A stretch of DNA of 23,220 nucleotides, from the NCBI GenBank assembly GCA_030620925.1, contig JAUXIQ010000005.1, positions 1 through 23,220 of the forward strand, in the 5' to 3' direction. Source of the stretch: Nitrospinota bacterium. GTDB taxonomy: Bacteria; JAUXIQ01. Under the pieces are notes generated by a model that saw nothing but the letters and a program-made list of their open reading frames with translations, made no database searches and was not told where the DNA came from. Made by a program: the position numbers and the translations under genes. Shown here piece by piece: positions 1-6,966 of this stretch (the stretch's first letter is position 1; each line of letters begins with the position of its first letter).

Positions 1-265
1 ACCACCCTATTGGGTTGCTCCCCCCGTGGTGATGTGGTCAATAATTATTATCGGCAAGGATGAGTGGGTGGTTAACGGCCGGTGGTAGTTTGGTTTGATC
101 TCGCCTTCTTTTCTATCCGCACTTCCTCCTTAAGCTTTAACATGGTTTATGTCGATAATTTAATAAGATAACCATATTGGGACAAACGAGTTTGGCAAAT
201 GTTCAAGAATTGAGAGAGGAAAGGGCTGGTCGTCAGACTCCTAAAATAATTGAGGGGTAATGGCC

Positions 266-589
266 ATGGAGATAGAACGAAGACTATTTCCCAGGATCAA
301 ATATCCTGATGATTGCAGGCCGGAATTGTTAATAAAGCAAAGGGAGGGTGAAGTAAAGCAATACGAAGTGGCAGATATTAGTGAAAAGGGGATAGGTTTA
401 GCAGGTGAAGAATTGAGGGGGTTACAACCAAAGTCGAGAATAGAAGCACAAATAATTTTTTCTGATGGCAGATTATTAGCAGTAGAAGGGGAATTGTTGA
501 GAGTTAGCAAAAATAATGCAGGCATTTATCTTACAAAGGGCATTCCATTTTCCAGGATTACAATGGAGCAGATACTTTTACGGGATTAG
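266..589 (+). CDS. PilZ domain protein, predicted c-di-GMP binding
   Basis: Small single-domain protein of 107 residues. The N-terminus carries the RxxxR motif (R6-LFP-R10) and residues 37-42 read DISEKG, matching the D/NxSxxG motif. Both are the c-di-GMP-contacting motifs of PilZ domains, so ligand binding is likely intact. There is no fused output domain, signal peptide or membrane segment, so it is a cytoplasmic single-domain effector that must act through a partner, which cannot be named from here. Start choice: two in-frame ATGs lie at 260 and 266. The GAGGGG at 252-257 is only 2 bases from the first but 8 from the second, so 266 is preferred. It is the first gene of an AT-richer block and has no co-directional neighbour closer than 276 bases. 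The family call is firm; the biological role is unknown. Confidence 0.88.
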   Translation: MEIERRLFPRIKYPDDCRPELLIKQREGEVKQYEVADISEKGIGLAGEELRGLQPKSRIEAQIIFSDGRLLAVEGELLRVSKNNAGIYLTKGIPFSRITMEQILLRD

Positions 590-865
590 CACCAATCTTG
601 ACTTATCCAAGTTTGAATATCCCTGCACCTCAGCTTCTATTTTTTCAGTGTCCAGTGCCTTGAAAGAGTTTATCCGCCGGTGACCGGATTTCCTGCTTGA
701 CACCATAATGCTGTCTCGCTAACCTGTAGTCGCTTCTTATTCAGTCCCTTTTCTTGCTAGACACCATGCTACATTCGCTCCCCCACATGAGCCAGTAAAA
801 GTTGGCACAGCTAAGTATCAATAGGCTTTTATTTCCACAATTACTGAGTAAAGGGAAGACATGCC

Positions 866-1285
866 ATGCAATTAGAGGAAAACAAGGCCATAGTTTGCCG
901 TTTACTGGATGAAGCTTACGGCATGAGGAACTTAGCTGTAGGAGATGAATGTTTATCTACAAACGTGGTTGGTCGCAGTCCAGGTGCTTATATCGAAGGA
1001 ATTGAAGCCTGGAAAAAATTTGCCACTGCATTTCTAAATGCATTCCCTAACCTACATATTAGTATCAATGATGTAATAGCTGAGGGGGACAAAGTTGCCG
1101 CGCACTGGACATGTAGTGGCACGCATGGAGGAGAATTTCAGGGCATCGCTCCCACAGGCAAGGAAGTAAAATGGACAGGGATGGGCATATATCGTTTTTC
1201 TGGCAAAAAGATAGAGGAAATTCTGAGTTTACAAGATGCGTTGGGGCTAATGCAACAGCTAGACGTTATCCCTACAAAAGAGTAG
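866..1285 (+). CDS. SnoaL-like (NTF2-fold) polyketide-cyclase family protein
   Basis: 139-residue protein of the SnoaL-like ester/polyketide cyclase family within the NTF2-like superfamily. Supporting pattern: an N-terminal helix, AFPNLHISINDVIAEGDKV in the middle, then WTCSGTHGGEFQGIAPTGKE, a typical 'GT H xG xF xG xx PTGK' stretch, and a C-terminal segment ending in a conserved-looking D (SLQDALGLMQQLDVIP). Length fits a one-domain family member. Most such proteins in genomes have no known substrate, and nothing nearby points to polyketide synthesis, so the enzyme activity stays open. The start at 866 has AAGGGAAG about 8 bases upstream. An out-of-frame ATG at 861 hits a stop after four codons. 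The stop at 1283-1285 lies 1 base before the putative TTG start of the next gene. Confidence 0.8.
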   Translation: MQLEENKAIVCRLLDEAYGMRNLAVGDECLSTNVVGRSPGAYIEGIEAWKKFATAFLNAFPNLHISINDVIAEGDKVAAHWTCSGTHGGEFQGIAPTGKEVKWTGMGIYRFSGKKIEEILSLQDALGLMQQLDVIPTKE

Positions 1286-1286
1286 G

Positions 1287-1652
1287 TTGGGAATAACCTT
1301 TGACTGGGAAACCGTAAAAGCCTTCTTCGACCAACACCCTGATCGTGAGGAAGAAAAACCAGGGCTGTACCTGTTTCTACTTGAAGCCGACTGGCGCGAG
1401 AGACACGGGGTTACCATGGACGAAGCTGAATACCTTGTCCAGGTCGACATCCTAGGAGAACCAGGAAATAACCCACATGTATGGGCACATGAGCTTGAGC
1501 GGTATAGGGAAAACATGAAACGCCGTAGTCCCGGACTCGAAGACGATGAACGGAAGATCATCCAGCATTACCGCCTCTTCTCAGAGGAAGAGAAAAAGGA
1601 GACGAGGAATTTCGTTGAATATATGGCCTCAAAGAAAAAGTGGGAGGGATGA
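1287..1652 (+). CDS. hypothetical protein with a regulator-like C-terminal tail
   Basis: 121 residues, very charged, without signal peptide or membrane segments. I do not recognise the family. The last 35 residues (DDERKIIQHYRLFSEEEKKE and onward to ARK-like end VEYMASKKKWEG) resemble the helical tail often found after the HTH domain in small Xre-type regulators ('LL..FR.LS.EEQ..L..F...L..K'). However, no clear HTH precedes it, so this is only a resemblance. The start is uncertain: no ATG exists near the 5' end, and the reading frame opens with TTG at 1287, one base after the stop of the preceding gene, with a poor ribosome site. An internal ATG at residue 44 would remove a third of the protein. 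It is followed 3 bases later by the HIRAN gene, so the two are probably co-transcribed. Confidence 0.55.
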   Translation: MGITFDWETVKAFFDQHPDREEEKPGLYLFLLEADWRERHGVTMDEAEYLVQVDILGEPGNNPHVWAHELERYRENMKRRSPGLEDDERKIIQHYRLFSEEEKKETRNFVEYMASKKKWEG

Positions 1653-1655
1653 ACC

Positions 1656-2048
1656 ATGGCTGAGGTTCGACATTTCTTTTCGAAGGTCTCAGGAGTCAGC
1701 CACGAAAATGATGACGGTACAAGCCGCCAAAAATTTATCAAAAAATGCCGACAATTCGATCTTCTGATCCTCGATCATGAGGAAGACAATCCGTATGATA
1801 GGAATGCCGTCAAGGTTTGCCGGGAGAGTGGTGATCAGATCGGTTATCTTCAAAGGAAATTGGCCGAGGAAGTTGTGGAACGCTCTCCAAAAGGATATCG
1901 TTATGCAGTTTTCATCGCAGACATTACAGGGGGAGGCTTAGGCAAAAAGACCCATGGTGTCAACCTTCTGGTGATTGTGTGTGAACCGGGGACCACCGAT
2001 GAAGAGGCACAAGAATATTTGGACAATGTCATAAAAGAAGGAATATGA
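1656..2048 (+). CDS. stand-alone HIRAN domain protein
   Basis: 130 residues covering essentially one HIRAN domain. Diagnostic stretches are VSGVSHENDDGTSRQ at the start (first strand plus the 'G-x-x-x-x-N-x-D-G-x-S-R-Q' loop), DHEEDNPYDRNAVKV (the 'EPxNPYDPNAVxV' signature), GDQIGYLQRKLAEEV and the late DITGGGLGKKTHGVNLLV. HIRAN domains bind DNA, with 3' single-stranded ends in HLTF/Rad5-type helicases. In bacteria they also occur as small free-standing proteins, often in mobile or defence-like neighbourhoods. No helicase or nuclease is fused here. It starts 3 bases after the preceding stop (weak GGGAGGG site within the previous gene's end), and its TGA overlaps the ATG of the next small reading frame (ATGA at 2045-2048). 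The domain call is strong; the role is inferred only by family. Confidence 0.85.
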   Translation: MAEVRHFFSKVSGVSHENDDGTSRQKFIKKCRQFDLLILDHEEDNPYDRNAVKVCRESGDQIGYLQRKLAEEVVERSPKGYRYAVFIADITGGGLGKKTHGVNLLVIVCEPGTTDEEAQEYLDNVIKEGI

Positions 2049-2221
2049 CAATGGCTTTGATAAAATGCCCCGACTGCGGAAGAGAAGTCTCCACACTGGC
2101 CATACCTGCTCACTCTGCCAAATCACCTGTCATTCATGGTCTAGCTAGCTACATGACCGAGGCCGGGCGACTATCCCTTTCGCCTCGCAATCGGGGCATC
2201 GGTCGGCGGGGTCTATTGTGA
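2045..2221 (+). pseudogene. small zinc-ribbon protein, apparently frameshifted
   Basis: The reading frame begins MTMALIKCPDCGREVSTLA, the standard opening of small bacterial zinc-ribbon proteins, in which a second CxxC should follow within a few residues. In this frame it does not: the sequence becomes IPAHSAKSPV and runs to a stop at 2219-2221 without further cysteines. In another frame, codons 2107-2118 read TGC TCA CTC TGC (CSLC) exactly where the second knuckle belongs, followed by QITC and a stop at 2146-2148. A one-base loss or two-base gain between about 2099 and 2107 explains this. The ATG overlaps the HIRAN stop (ATGA), so translational coupling was likely. A sequencing error would also explain it. 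As it stands the protein cannot form a four-cysteine zinc site. Confidence 0.6.
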
Positions 2222-2617
2222 AAATGTTGGCGGTATGTTACTTCATAAAGGAGTCCACGGACGGTTATTTGGAGGGTATTCGGTAGGCTAAAGTATTGAT
2301 TATATTAATAATAGAATGGAGGCGGCGGGAATCGAATCCGCGTTCCGTTAATTTTTAGCGAATGTTTGCAGCATAAACTCAAATTCATGGAATCTTTTTT
2401 AACAATATACACCCTTTTTCGTTGATCATCTTCTTGCCGGAAGAAAATCTTGCCCTCAAAAAGGCGCATTCGCTTTCCCTTTGGTGTCCACATAGGTGTC
2501 TACAAGCGGGTCAAAATCACTGAATTATAATGAAAAGCAGTGTAATGCAGTTAAGTGCTTAATCCTTAAAAAAGTCTGCCCCCAATCATACTAAAACTCT
2601 TAAGTTATTGAATTAAT
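2222..2617. other. intergenic stretch without a convincing gene
   Basis: About 400 AT-rich bases between the broken zinc-ribbon gene and tRNA-Arg. A 62-codon minus-strand frame (2305-2493) exists. Its C-terminal end (RIRFPPPPF) is just translation through the tmRNA-like sequence at 2317-2347, a familiar artefact beside ssrA-type integration sites. Its N-terminal part does not match an integrase I recognise, although a decayed element cannot be excluded. Apart from the tmRNA fragment I see nothing functional here. Confidence 0.6.
2317..2347 (-). other. tmRNA (ssrA) 3'-end fragment, candidate attachment site
   Basis: On the minus strand this reads CGGAACGCGGATTCGATTCC followed by CGCCGCCTCCA: a T-arm with TTCGATT loop and the acceptor 3' strand CGCCTCC plus discriminator A. 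It closely matches the conserved 3' end of bacterial tmRNA genes. The bases that should be CCA are TTC, and the upstream minus-strand sequence has no tmRNA body (no 5' acceptor strand, no recognisable tag reading frame of the ANDN...ALAA type). It is therefore a fragment, not a gene. Such fragments are left where integrases recombine at the 3' end of ssrA. Confidence 0.6.
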
Positions 2618-2694
2618 TGGCACGCCCGGCAGGATTCGAACCTGCGACCCACGGATTCGAAGTCCGTTGCTCTATCCGGCTGAGCTACGGGCGC
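2618..2694 (-). tRNA. tRNA-Arg (anticodon UCG)
   Basis: The minus strand folds as a cloverleaf. The acceptor 5' strand GCGCCCG pairs with CGGGCGT (first pair G-U), followed by discriminator G and an encoded CCA. The D-arm is GCTC AGCCGGATA GAGC. The anticodon arm is ACGGA CTTCGAA TCCGT with anticodon TCG, reading CGN/CGA arginine codons. The T-arm is GCAGG TTCGAAT CCTGC. Total 77 nt including CCA. Its 3' end faces the AT-rich accessory block, the side on which tRNA-targeted elements insert. It lies about 115 bases downstream of the galU-type gene on the same strand, so readthrough or its own promoter (2748-2776) could drive it. Confidence 0.95.
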
Positions 2695-2747
2695 GCCGGG
2701 TAACGAATATCTTTTTTTAAAGACGGGCTCTCTCCCCGGTTATCTAT

Positions 2748-2776
2748 ATTATAAAGGATATAGCTCCTTTCAGAAG
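2748..2776 (-). promoter_or_regulatory. possible tRNA-Arg promoter
   Basis: The minus strand shows a perfect TATAAT (2748-2753) about 54 bases upstream of the tRNA 5' end. At 17 bases spacing the -35 position reads CTTCTG, a poor match. The -10 is convincing, the whole promoter less so. Confidence 0.35.
2753..2770. repeat. inverted repeat AAAGGA-N6-TCCTTT
   Basis: Perfect 6-base arms around TATAGC, overlapping the candidate -10 between the galU-type gene and tRNA-Arg. It could be an operator or a weak RNA hairpin; no T-run follows, so it is not a classical terminator. Confidence 0.35.
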
Positions 2777-2809
2777 CATAATTTCTGTGGCCTCGGCTCA
2801 GGGCAATGT

Positions 2810-3586
2810 TCATTTTATTCCGTCGTGCAATATATCGTTGTAGTATTTGTAGCCCTTCAGGGTCCCGAAATCGCAGGGGCGGCCTTCGATGAGCAGACCG
2901 TAGTGGGCGAGGCGGCCCCGGAATGCCTGAAAGGTCTTCAGAAGGTCGACCTCTCCCGTGGCCGGGTTGATATACTCTTCAGTAAGGTATTCGAATATCT
3001 GCGGTGGGAAGATGGTCCTGCCGAACCCTCTTGTACGGAATTCGCTCTCCCCGGATATATCATCGGCCTCATCCTCGCTCAGTATAGAGTCTATCTCTAA
3101 CAACTCGCCGTGTCGGTTTTTTTTGTACTCAAATCCCCTGGCGCCCGGGAAATATCCGGTTTCTGAAGCGGGGATTTTCACCATGCTGCTGAGCACCGTC
3201 GGCTCTGAGAAGTCGTAAGCCTCCCTCAATTGCTTTGTAGCGGGGGTTTCGGAGATTAGCAATTGGTCGGGTATCAGCATCAGGAAGGGGGATTCGCCGG
3301 CAAAATCTCTTGCCGTTAGCATGGCGTCCCCCAGGCCCAGCAGTTTTTCCTGGTATACGAATTGGAGGCGGGTCTCTTCGCCTTTAAAATAGTCCGCTAT
3401 CGCTTCTTTACCTTCCCGGATAACTACGCATATCTCTTGTATGCCCGCATCCAGCAGCTCCTGCACGGCGTGGTGTATCAATGGCTTCCCCGCCGCGAGC
3501 AGCAGCTCTTTAGGGGTAGATTCGGTCAGGGGACGCAGCCGCTTCCCCAGCCCCGCGGCGGGTATTATGGCTTTTTCAATCATCAT
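2810..3586 (-). CDS. GalU-type nucleotidyltransferase (UTP-glucose-1-phosphate uridylyltransferase family)
   Basis: 258-residue sugar-phosphate nucleotidyltransferase. The N-terminus has the signature IIPAAGLGKRLRPLT followed by STPKELLLAAGKPLI (nucleotide-binding GxGxRLxPLT and the PKE lysine). The metal-binding aspartate sits in LMLIPDQLL, where most GalU proteins have PDD. The later segments SEFRTRGFGRTIFPPQIFEYL and GEVDLLKTFQAF follow the GalU order. At 258 residues it is slightly shorter than typical GalU (about 290). The expected reaction is glucose-1-phosphate plus UTP to UDP-glucose for cell-envelope sugars. A related sugar or nucleotide specificity cannot be ruled out from sequence, so no symbol is assigned. 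The start is one of two adjacent ATGs (3586 or 3583) without a clear ribosome site. It follows rarA by 51 bases on the same strand. Confidence 0.85.
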   Translation of the reverse strand: MMIEKAIIPAAGLGKRLRPLTESTPKELLLAAGKPLIHHAVQELLDAGIQEICVVIREGKEAIADYFKGEETRLQFVYQEKLLGLGDAMLTARDFAGESPFLMLIPDQLLISETPATKQLREAYDFSEPTVLSSMVKIPASETGYFPGARGFEYKKNRHGELLEIDSILSEDEADDISGESEFRTRGFGRTIFPPQIFEYLTEEYINPATGEVDLLKTFQAFRGRLAHYGLLIEGRPCDFGTLKGYKYYNDILHDGIK

Positions 3587-3637
3587 GGTTTTTTTCGGTC
3601 GTAGGAAACCAGACGTGATTTAATTAATGCTGGTTTG

Positions 3638-5005
3638 TTATTCCTCTGTGGCGGATGGTTTTTTCTTGTTTTTCCACCATTTCTGGAGCCGCTCTCTTAT
3701 GGTCTTCTCGTGGCCTCGATCGGTGGGATGGTAGTAGACGCTGCCTTTCAGGGGGTCAGGGAAGTATTCTTCGTCGATGAAAGCGTCGGGATGGTTGTGG
3801 GGGTATTTATAGTCTTTGGCGTAGCCCAGCTCTTCCATGAGCCGGGTGGGTGCGTTTCTGAGATGGAGGGGCACGGGCAGTGGGCCTTTTTCGCGAATGT
3901 CTTTCTTGACTCGGCCGTATGCGGTGTAGAGGGAATTGCTCTTGGGTGCGGTGGCCAGATAGACGGCTGCCTGGGCGAGGGCCAGGTTACACTCCGGCAT
4001 GCCGATGAAGTGGGCGGCGTGGAAAGCTGCCACGGCTACCTGGAGGGCCTGTGGGTCTGCGTTTCCCACGTCTTCGGAGGCGAAACGCACCAGCCTTCGG
4101 GCGATGTAGAGGGGGTCTTCTCCGGCCTCCAGCATGCGGGCCATCCAGTAGAGGGCGGCATCGGGGTCGCTGCCCCTGAGGCTCTTGTGGAGTGCGGATA
4201 TGATGTTGTAATGCTCTTCTCCGTCCTTGTCGTAAAGGAGACTGCGTCGCTGCACGGCCTCTGAGATTACAGGGAGGGTGATATGCCTGCCGCCGTCTTC
4301 TTGAGCGGGCGCTACGCTGACGGCTATTTCAAGGGTGTTGAGGGCTACCCGGGCGTCCCCTGCGGCGTGCTGGATAATTTCTTTGAAGGCATCAGAGTCC
4401 ACCTCTATGTTCATCTCCCCCAGGCCTCGCTCAGGGTCTTTGAGGGCCCTTTCCAGTAAGAGGGATAGGTGTCCCTCGGTCAGGGGTTCCATGGTGAACA
4501 CCCGGCAGCGGGATAAGAGGGGGGCGATGACTTCGAAGGACGGGTTTTCAGTCGTGGCGCCCATGAGGGTGATGAGGCCGCTCTCCACTTGGGGGAGGAA
4601 AGCGTCTTGCTGGGCCTTGTTGAAGCGGTGTATCTCGTCTACGAAGAGGATGGTGTTTTTGTCGTTGCGCTGCAGTTGGTCCCTGGCCTGCCGCACCGCT
4701 TCGCGCACTTCTTTTACTCCCGAGAGAACGGCGCTGAAAGAGATATAATGGGCGCTGCCCGCTCCGGCCAGCAATCGGGCCAGGGTGGTTTTCCCTGTGC
4801 CCGGGGGGCCCCAGAATAAGCAGGAGAACACCTTTCCCTCTTCGATGGCTCGCCGGAGGATTTTGCCCGGGCCGAGAAGATGTTCCTGTCCCACGAACTC
4901 TTCGAGGCTCACCGGCCGCATACGATCCGCCAGGGGCGCCGCCCCCTCCCGTTCGGGTTCACCCTCTTCGGGTCGCTGGTGGTCGGGGAAAAGGTTTAGC
5001 TCCAT
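3638..5005 (-). CDS. rarA: replication-associated recombination protein A (RarA/MgsA AAA+ ATPase)
   Basis: 455 residues, normal length for RarA. The N-terminus PLADRMRPVSLEEFVGQEHL is the clamp-loader-like opening. Walker A is GPPGTGKTT (about residue 66), Walker B LFVDEIHRFNKAQQD (about 120), sensor 1 GATTENPSFEV, and an arginine-finger region LLSRCRVF. The C-terminal MgsA domain contains SLRGSDPDAALYWMARMLEAG and FASEDVGNADPQAL, both hallmarks. It ends with PHNHPDAFIDEEYFPDPLKG and YYHPTDRGHEK. The protein acts at stalled replication forks as a tetrameric ATPase that opens DNA ends. GAGGGGAGA lies about 5 bases before the ATG. It starts 11 bases after the stop of the periplasmic protein gene, so co-transcription is likely although the functions look unrelated. 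Confidence 0.97.
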   Translation of the reverse strand: MELNLFPDHQRPEEGEPEREGAAPLADRMRPVSLEEFVGQEHLLGPGKILRRAIEEGKVFSCLFWGPPGTGKTTLARLLAGAGSAHYISFSAVLSGVKEVREAVRQARDQLQRNDKNTILFVDEIHRFNKAQQDAFLPQVESGLITLMGATTENPSFEVIAPLLSRCRVFTMEPLTEGHLSLLLERALKDPERGLGEMNIEVDSDAFKEIIQHAAGDARVALNTLEIAVSVAPAQEDGGRHITLPVISEAVQRRSLLYDKDGEEHYNIISALHKSLRGSDPDAALYWMARMLEAGEDPLYIARRLVRFASEDVGNADPQALQVAVAAFHAAHFIGMPECNLALAQAAVYLATAPKSNSLYTAYGRVKKDIREKGPLPVPLHLRNAPTRLMEELGYAKDYKYPHNHPDAFIDEEYFPDPLKGSVYYHPTDRGHEKTIRERLQKWWKNKKKPSATEE

Positions 5006-5016
5006 CGTTTCTCCCC

Positions 5017-6234
5017 TCAGTAGAGTTGCACTACCTTGCCTTTTTTCACGGTGAGGATGAAGATCTCCTTCTCTGCATCTCCGTTGGCAAGGAAAGTGGT
5101 GAAGCCCGACACGCCCGGATATTCTACCAGGTTGAGCAACGCTTCCTCCACAGAGTCTCTTTTGTGAATACCGGCCTGGATGAATTTCAGCAGGATGAAA
5201 GTAGTGTCGAAAGCCTGGGCGGATATTATGTCCGGCTCCACGCCGAAGGTATTTTTGAATCCGTTAACGAAATCGGCCACGTGAGTCCATTCTGATCCGA
5301 CGAAGAATCCATCCACGAACACCGCCCCCTCCAGATAGCTCCCGCCCCATTCCAGGAGCTTCTTGGAGTTCCACCGGCTTGTCCCCAGCAGCTTGAGGTC
5401 GCCCAGGTTGTAATAATCAAGAGCGCGGATTATGAGGCTAACGTCTGCCGGATCGCCGGGGATGAATATAGCCTGGAATTCCAGTGGTGTGGTGTCGTCA
5501 AACTCAGCATATATTCCCTCATATTTGTTCTCTTCCTCAGTTTTTTCTTCCGGTAGTTCCTCGTCGGAGTAGCCGCCCATGCTGGTGAGCAACTCTCCAA
5601 AATCGGTGTCTTCAGAATGATAGGAAAGGGAATAGAGGATTTCCCCGCCGTTTTCCTCGACCCTTTGCAGGAAGTTCTCCTGCATCTTTTTCCCCATGGG
5701 GTTTAAAGGGTAGAGGACGGAAAATGTGAATATACCCATTTTGTGCATGGCGTAATCGACCAGTTGGTTCACCTCCTGTTCACCAGTTATGCTGTTTCTG
5801 AAGAGGTAGGGCGAGAGGTTGGTTATGTCGGGGGCCACGGCCGTGGGGGAGATGGCAGGGATACGCAGGTCGGAGGCTATGGGGGCGACCTCTTCGACGC
5901 TCTCACTGAACGCGGGGCCGATGACTGCCAGTACCTGTTTATCGTTTCCGAGTTTTCTTAATGCTGAAGCGGCAAGAGCCGGATCACCCTGAGAGTCTTC
6001 GATGGACAGCCTGATGTCCACCTCCAGCTCCTCCAATTGAACGCTCATAGCCAGCTGGACCCCTTTGAGGATTCGTTCCCCTATCCATTTCTTGTTGCCG
6101 GAGAAGGGCGCTATCAGCCCTATTTTCACTACTTCAGGTTTCTTTCTAAACCACTCTGCGTGCACACCCTGTTGAAGCGAGAGGGGTGAGAACAAGAAGA
6201 GAATTAAAAGAATTTGGGCGACAGTTTTTTTCAT
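5017..6234 (-). CDS. LpoA-like / Leu-Ile-Val-binding-type periplasmic protein
   Basis: 405 residues. An N-terminal signal peptide (hydrophobic ILLILFLFSPLSL) is followed by a likely cleavage after VHA (about residue 26), with no lipobox cysteine. The mature part is a type I periplasmic binding fold (Peripla_BP_6): KIGLIAPFSGNKKWIGERI, VLAVIGPAFSESVEEVAPI, IPAISPTAVAPDI, FRNSITGEQEV, then LLGTSRWNSKKLLEWGG and YLEGAVFVDGFF. A very acidic, flexible insert (about residues 225-250, EELPEEKTEEEN) lies before the second lobe. Proteins of this kind from Desulfobacterota are often annotated as penicillin-binding-protein activators. No permease or ATPase gene is nearby, which fits a structural or regulatory role better than transport. 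GGGAGA lies 4 bases before the ATG, and an 8-base inverted repeat sits in the leader (6258-6282). Confidence 0.8.
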   Translation of the reverse strand: MKKTVAQILLILFLFSPLSLQQGVHAEWFRKKPEVVKIGLIAPFSGNKKWIGERILKGVQLAMSVQLEELEVDIRLSIEDSQGDPALAASALRKLGNDKQVLAVIGPAFSESVEEVAPIASDLRIPAISPTAVAPDITNLSPYLFRNSITGEQEVNQLVDYAMHKMGIFTFSVLYPLNPMGKKMQENFLQRVEENGGEILYSLSYHSEDTDFGELLTSMGGYSDEELPEEKTEEENKYEGIYAEFDDTTPLEFQAIFIPGDPADVSLIIRALDYYNLGDLKLLGTSRWNSKKLLEWGGSYLEGAVFVDGFFVGSEWTHVADFVNGFKNTFGVEPDIISAQAFDTTFILLKFIQAGIHKRDSVEEALLNLVEYPGVSGFTTFLANGDAEKEIFILTVKKGKVVQLY

Positions 6235-6257
6235 GTTTCTCCCATCAGAGTCTGTTA

Positions 6258-6282
6258 CGCTCAGGTATATCTGGCCTGAGCG
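6258..6282. repeat. 8-base perfect inverted repeat in the leader of the periplasmic protein gene
   Basis: CGCTCAGG - 9 bases - CCTGAGCG, 24 bases upstream of the ATG at 6234. The position suits an operator or an RNA hairpin in the 5' leader. It is not followed by a T-run. Confidence 0.5.
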
Positions 6283-6424
6283 GTTACGGATTCCGATTCA
6301 CCCGCAGTCAGGGTTAAGTTTTTTTGTAAAGTGAATATCCTTAACATTCCATGTCCTTGATGGTTAATTTACAATTTTATGGGGTCGGTGTGCAAATGGC
6401 AAAATTTAATTGTGCGGAATCGAT

Positions 6425-6452
6425 AAAAAATCCGGGGTGGAAGAGCTCCCGG
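6425..6452 (-). terminator. intrinsic terminator after yidD
   Basis: On the minus strand CCGGG (6448-6452), an 11-base loop, CCCGG (6432-6436), then A and six T (6425-6430). It begins 17 bases after the yidD stop codon and has the textbook layout, with a short stem. Confidence 0.55.
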
Positions 6453-6468
6453 AAGCTGCTTCTGGAGT

Positions 6469-6873
6469 CTATTTTGGGAGTGCGGTTAGTTCATTTTCCG
6501 ACAAAGGGTCTCGCACTCTGTAAGCACCCTTGATGAACTCGGCCGGCCTTATCCGTTTTTCGTCGGGTTCGTGAAGGAGACGATCGAAGGTCATAACCAC
6601 GCCTCGCGGAAGACCATGTTTTTTTACGGCCTGGAGGCTGTATTCTGCGCAAGTGGGGTAGAGAGCACATCGTGAACCGTCTGTGGGAGATATATATTCC
6701 TGAAAAAACTTTAGAAAACCGATGGCCAGTGGCTTGGTTGGAGATGTTTCAAGATCGTTCAAGTGGGCTTTTTCGTACTTTCCATCCATTTCGGATATCG
6801 AGTAGATGCTGGCCATCAATAGCAGGATTATAAAGGGAAGGAAACCGAGGTTTGTAATCTCTTTTGAGTGCAC
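6469..6873 (-). CDS. yidD: YidD-type membrane protein insertion efficiency factor
   Basis: 134 residues. The core (about residues 50-105) matches YidD: FFQEYISPTDGSRCALYPTC followed by AEYSLQAVKKHGLPRGVV and a conserved R in TFDRLLHEPDE. Differences from E. coli-type YidD: an N-terminal hydrophobic segment (LGFLPFIILLLMASIYSI, about residues 9-27) acts as a signal or anchor, and the third cysteine of the usual 'R-C-x-P' is replaced (RLLHEPDE). YidD is thought to help YidC insert inner-membrane proteins and is usually found in the rpmH-rnpA-yidD-yidC cluster. None of those genes is present here, and it stands as a single gene with its own terminator. The ATG at 6873 has no strong ribosome site; the internal ATG in LLLMAS would cut the anchor. 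Confidence 0.88.
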   Translation of the reverse strand: MHSKEITNLGFLPFIILLLMASIYSISEMDGKYEKAHLNDLETSPTKPLAIGFLKFFQEYISPTDGSRCALYPTCAEYSLQAVKKHGLPRGVVMTFDRLLHEPDEKRIRPAEFIKGAYRVRDPLSENELTALPK

Positions 6874-6966
6874 TTTAACTCTTTTCGGAAATAGACCGAC
6901 TGCTTGAGGGGCTTATTCTCTCTACGCGGTTTCCGACTGCTAGGTTCTTTTAATTATTGTGGAAGG

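Noticed and set aside
578-706. Minus-strand frame of 42 codons overlapping the end of the PilZ gene
   Set aside because: Short, no ribosome site, no recognisable family, and part of it is antisense to the PilZ coding region.
680-785. Two similar stretches (GACACCATAATGCT and GACACCATGCT followed by CGCT), considered as direct repeats
   Set aside because: Imperfect, short and only two copies; could be chance or eroded sequence.
2305-2493. Minus-strand frame of 62 codons ending RIRFPPPPFYY
   Set aside because: The end is translation through the tmRNA-like fragment and the rest matches no integrase or other family I can recognise.
2810-3586. PDQ instead of PDD in the GalU-type enzyme taken as loss of activity
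   Set aside because: The first aspartate, which corresponds to the metal ligand in this fold, is retained, so inactivation is not supported.
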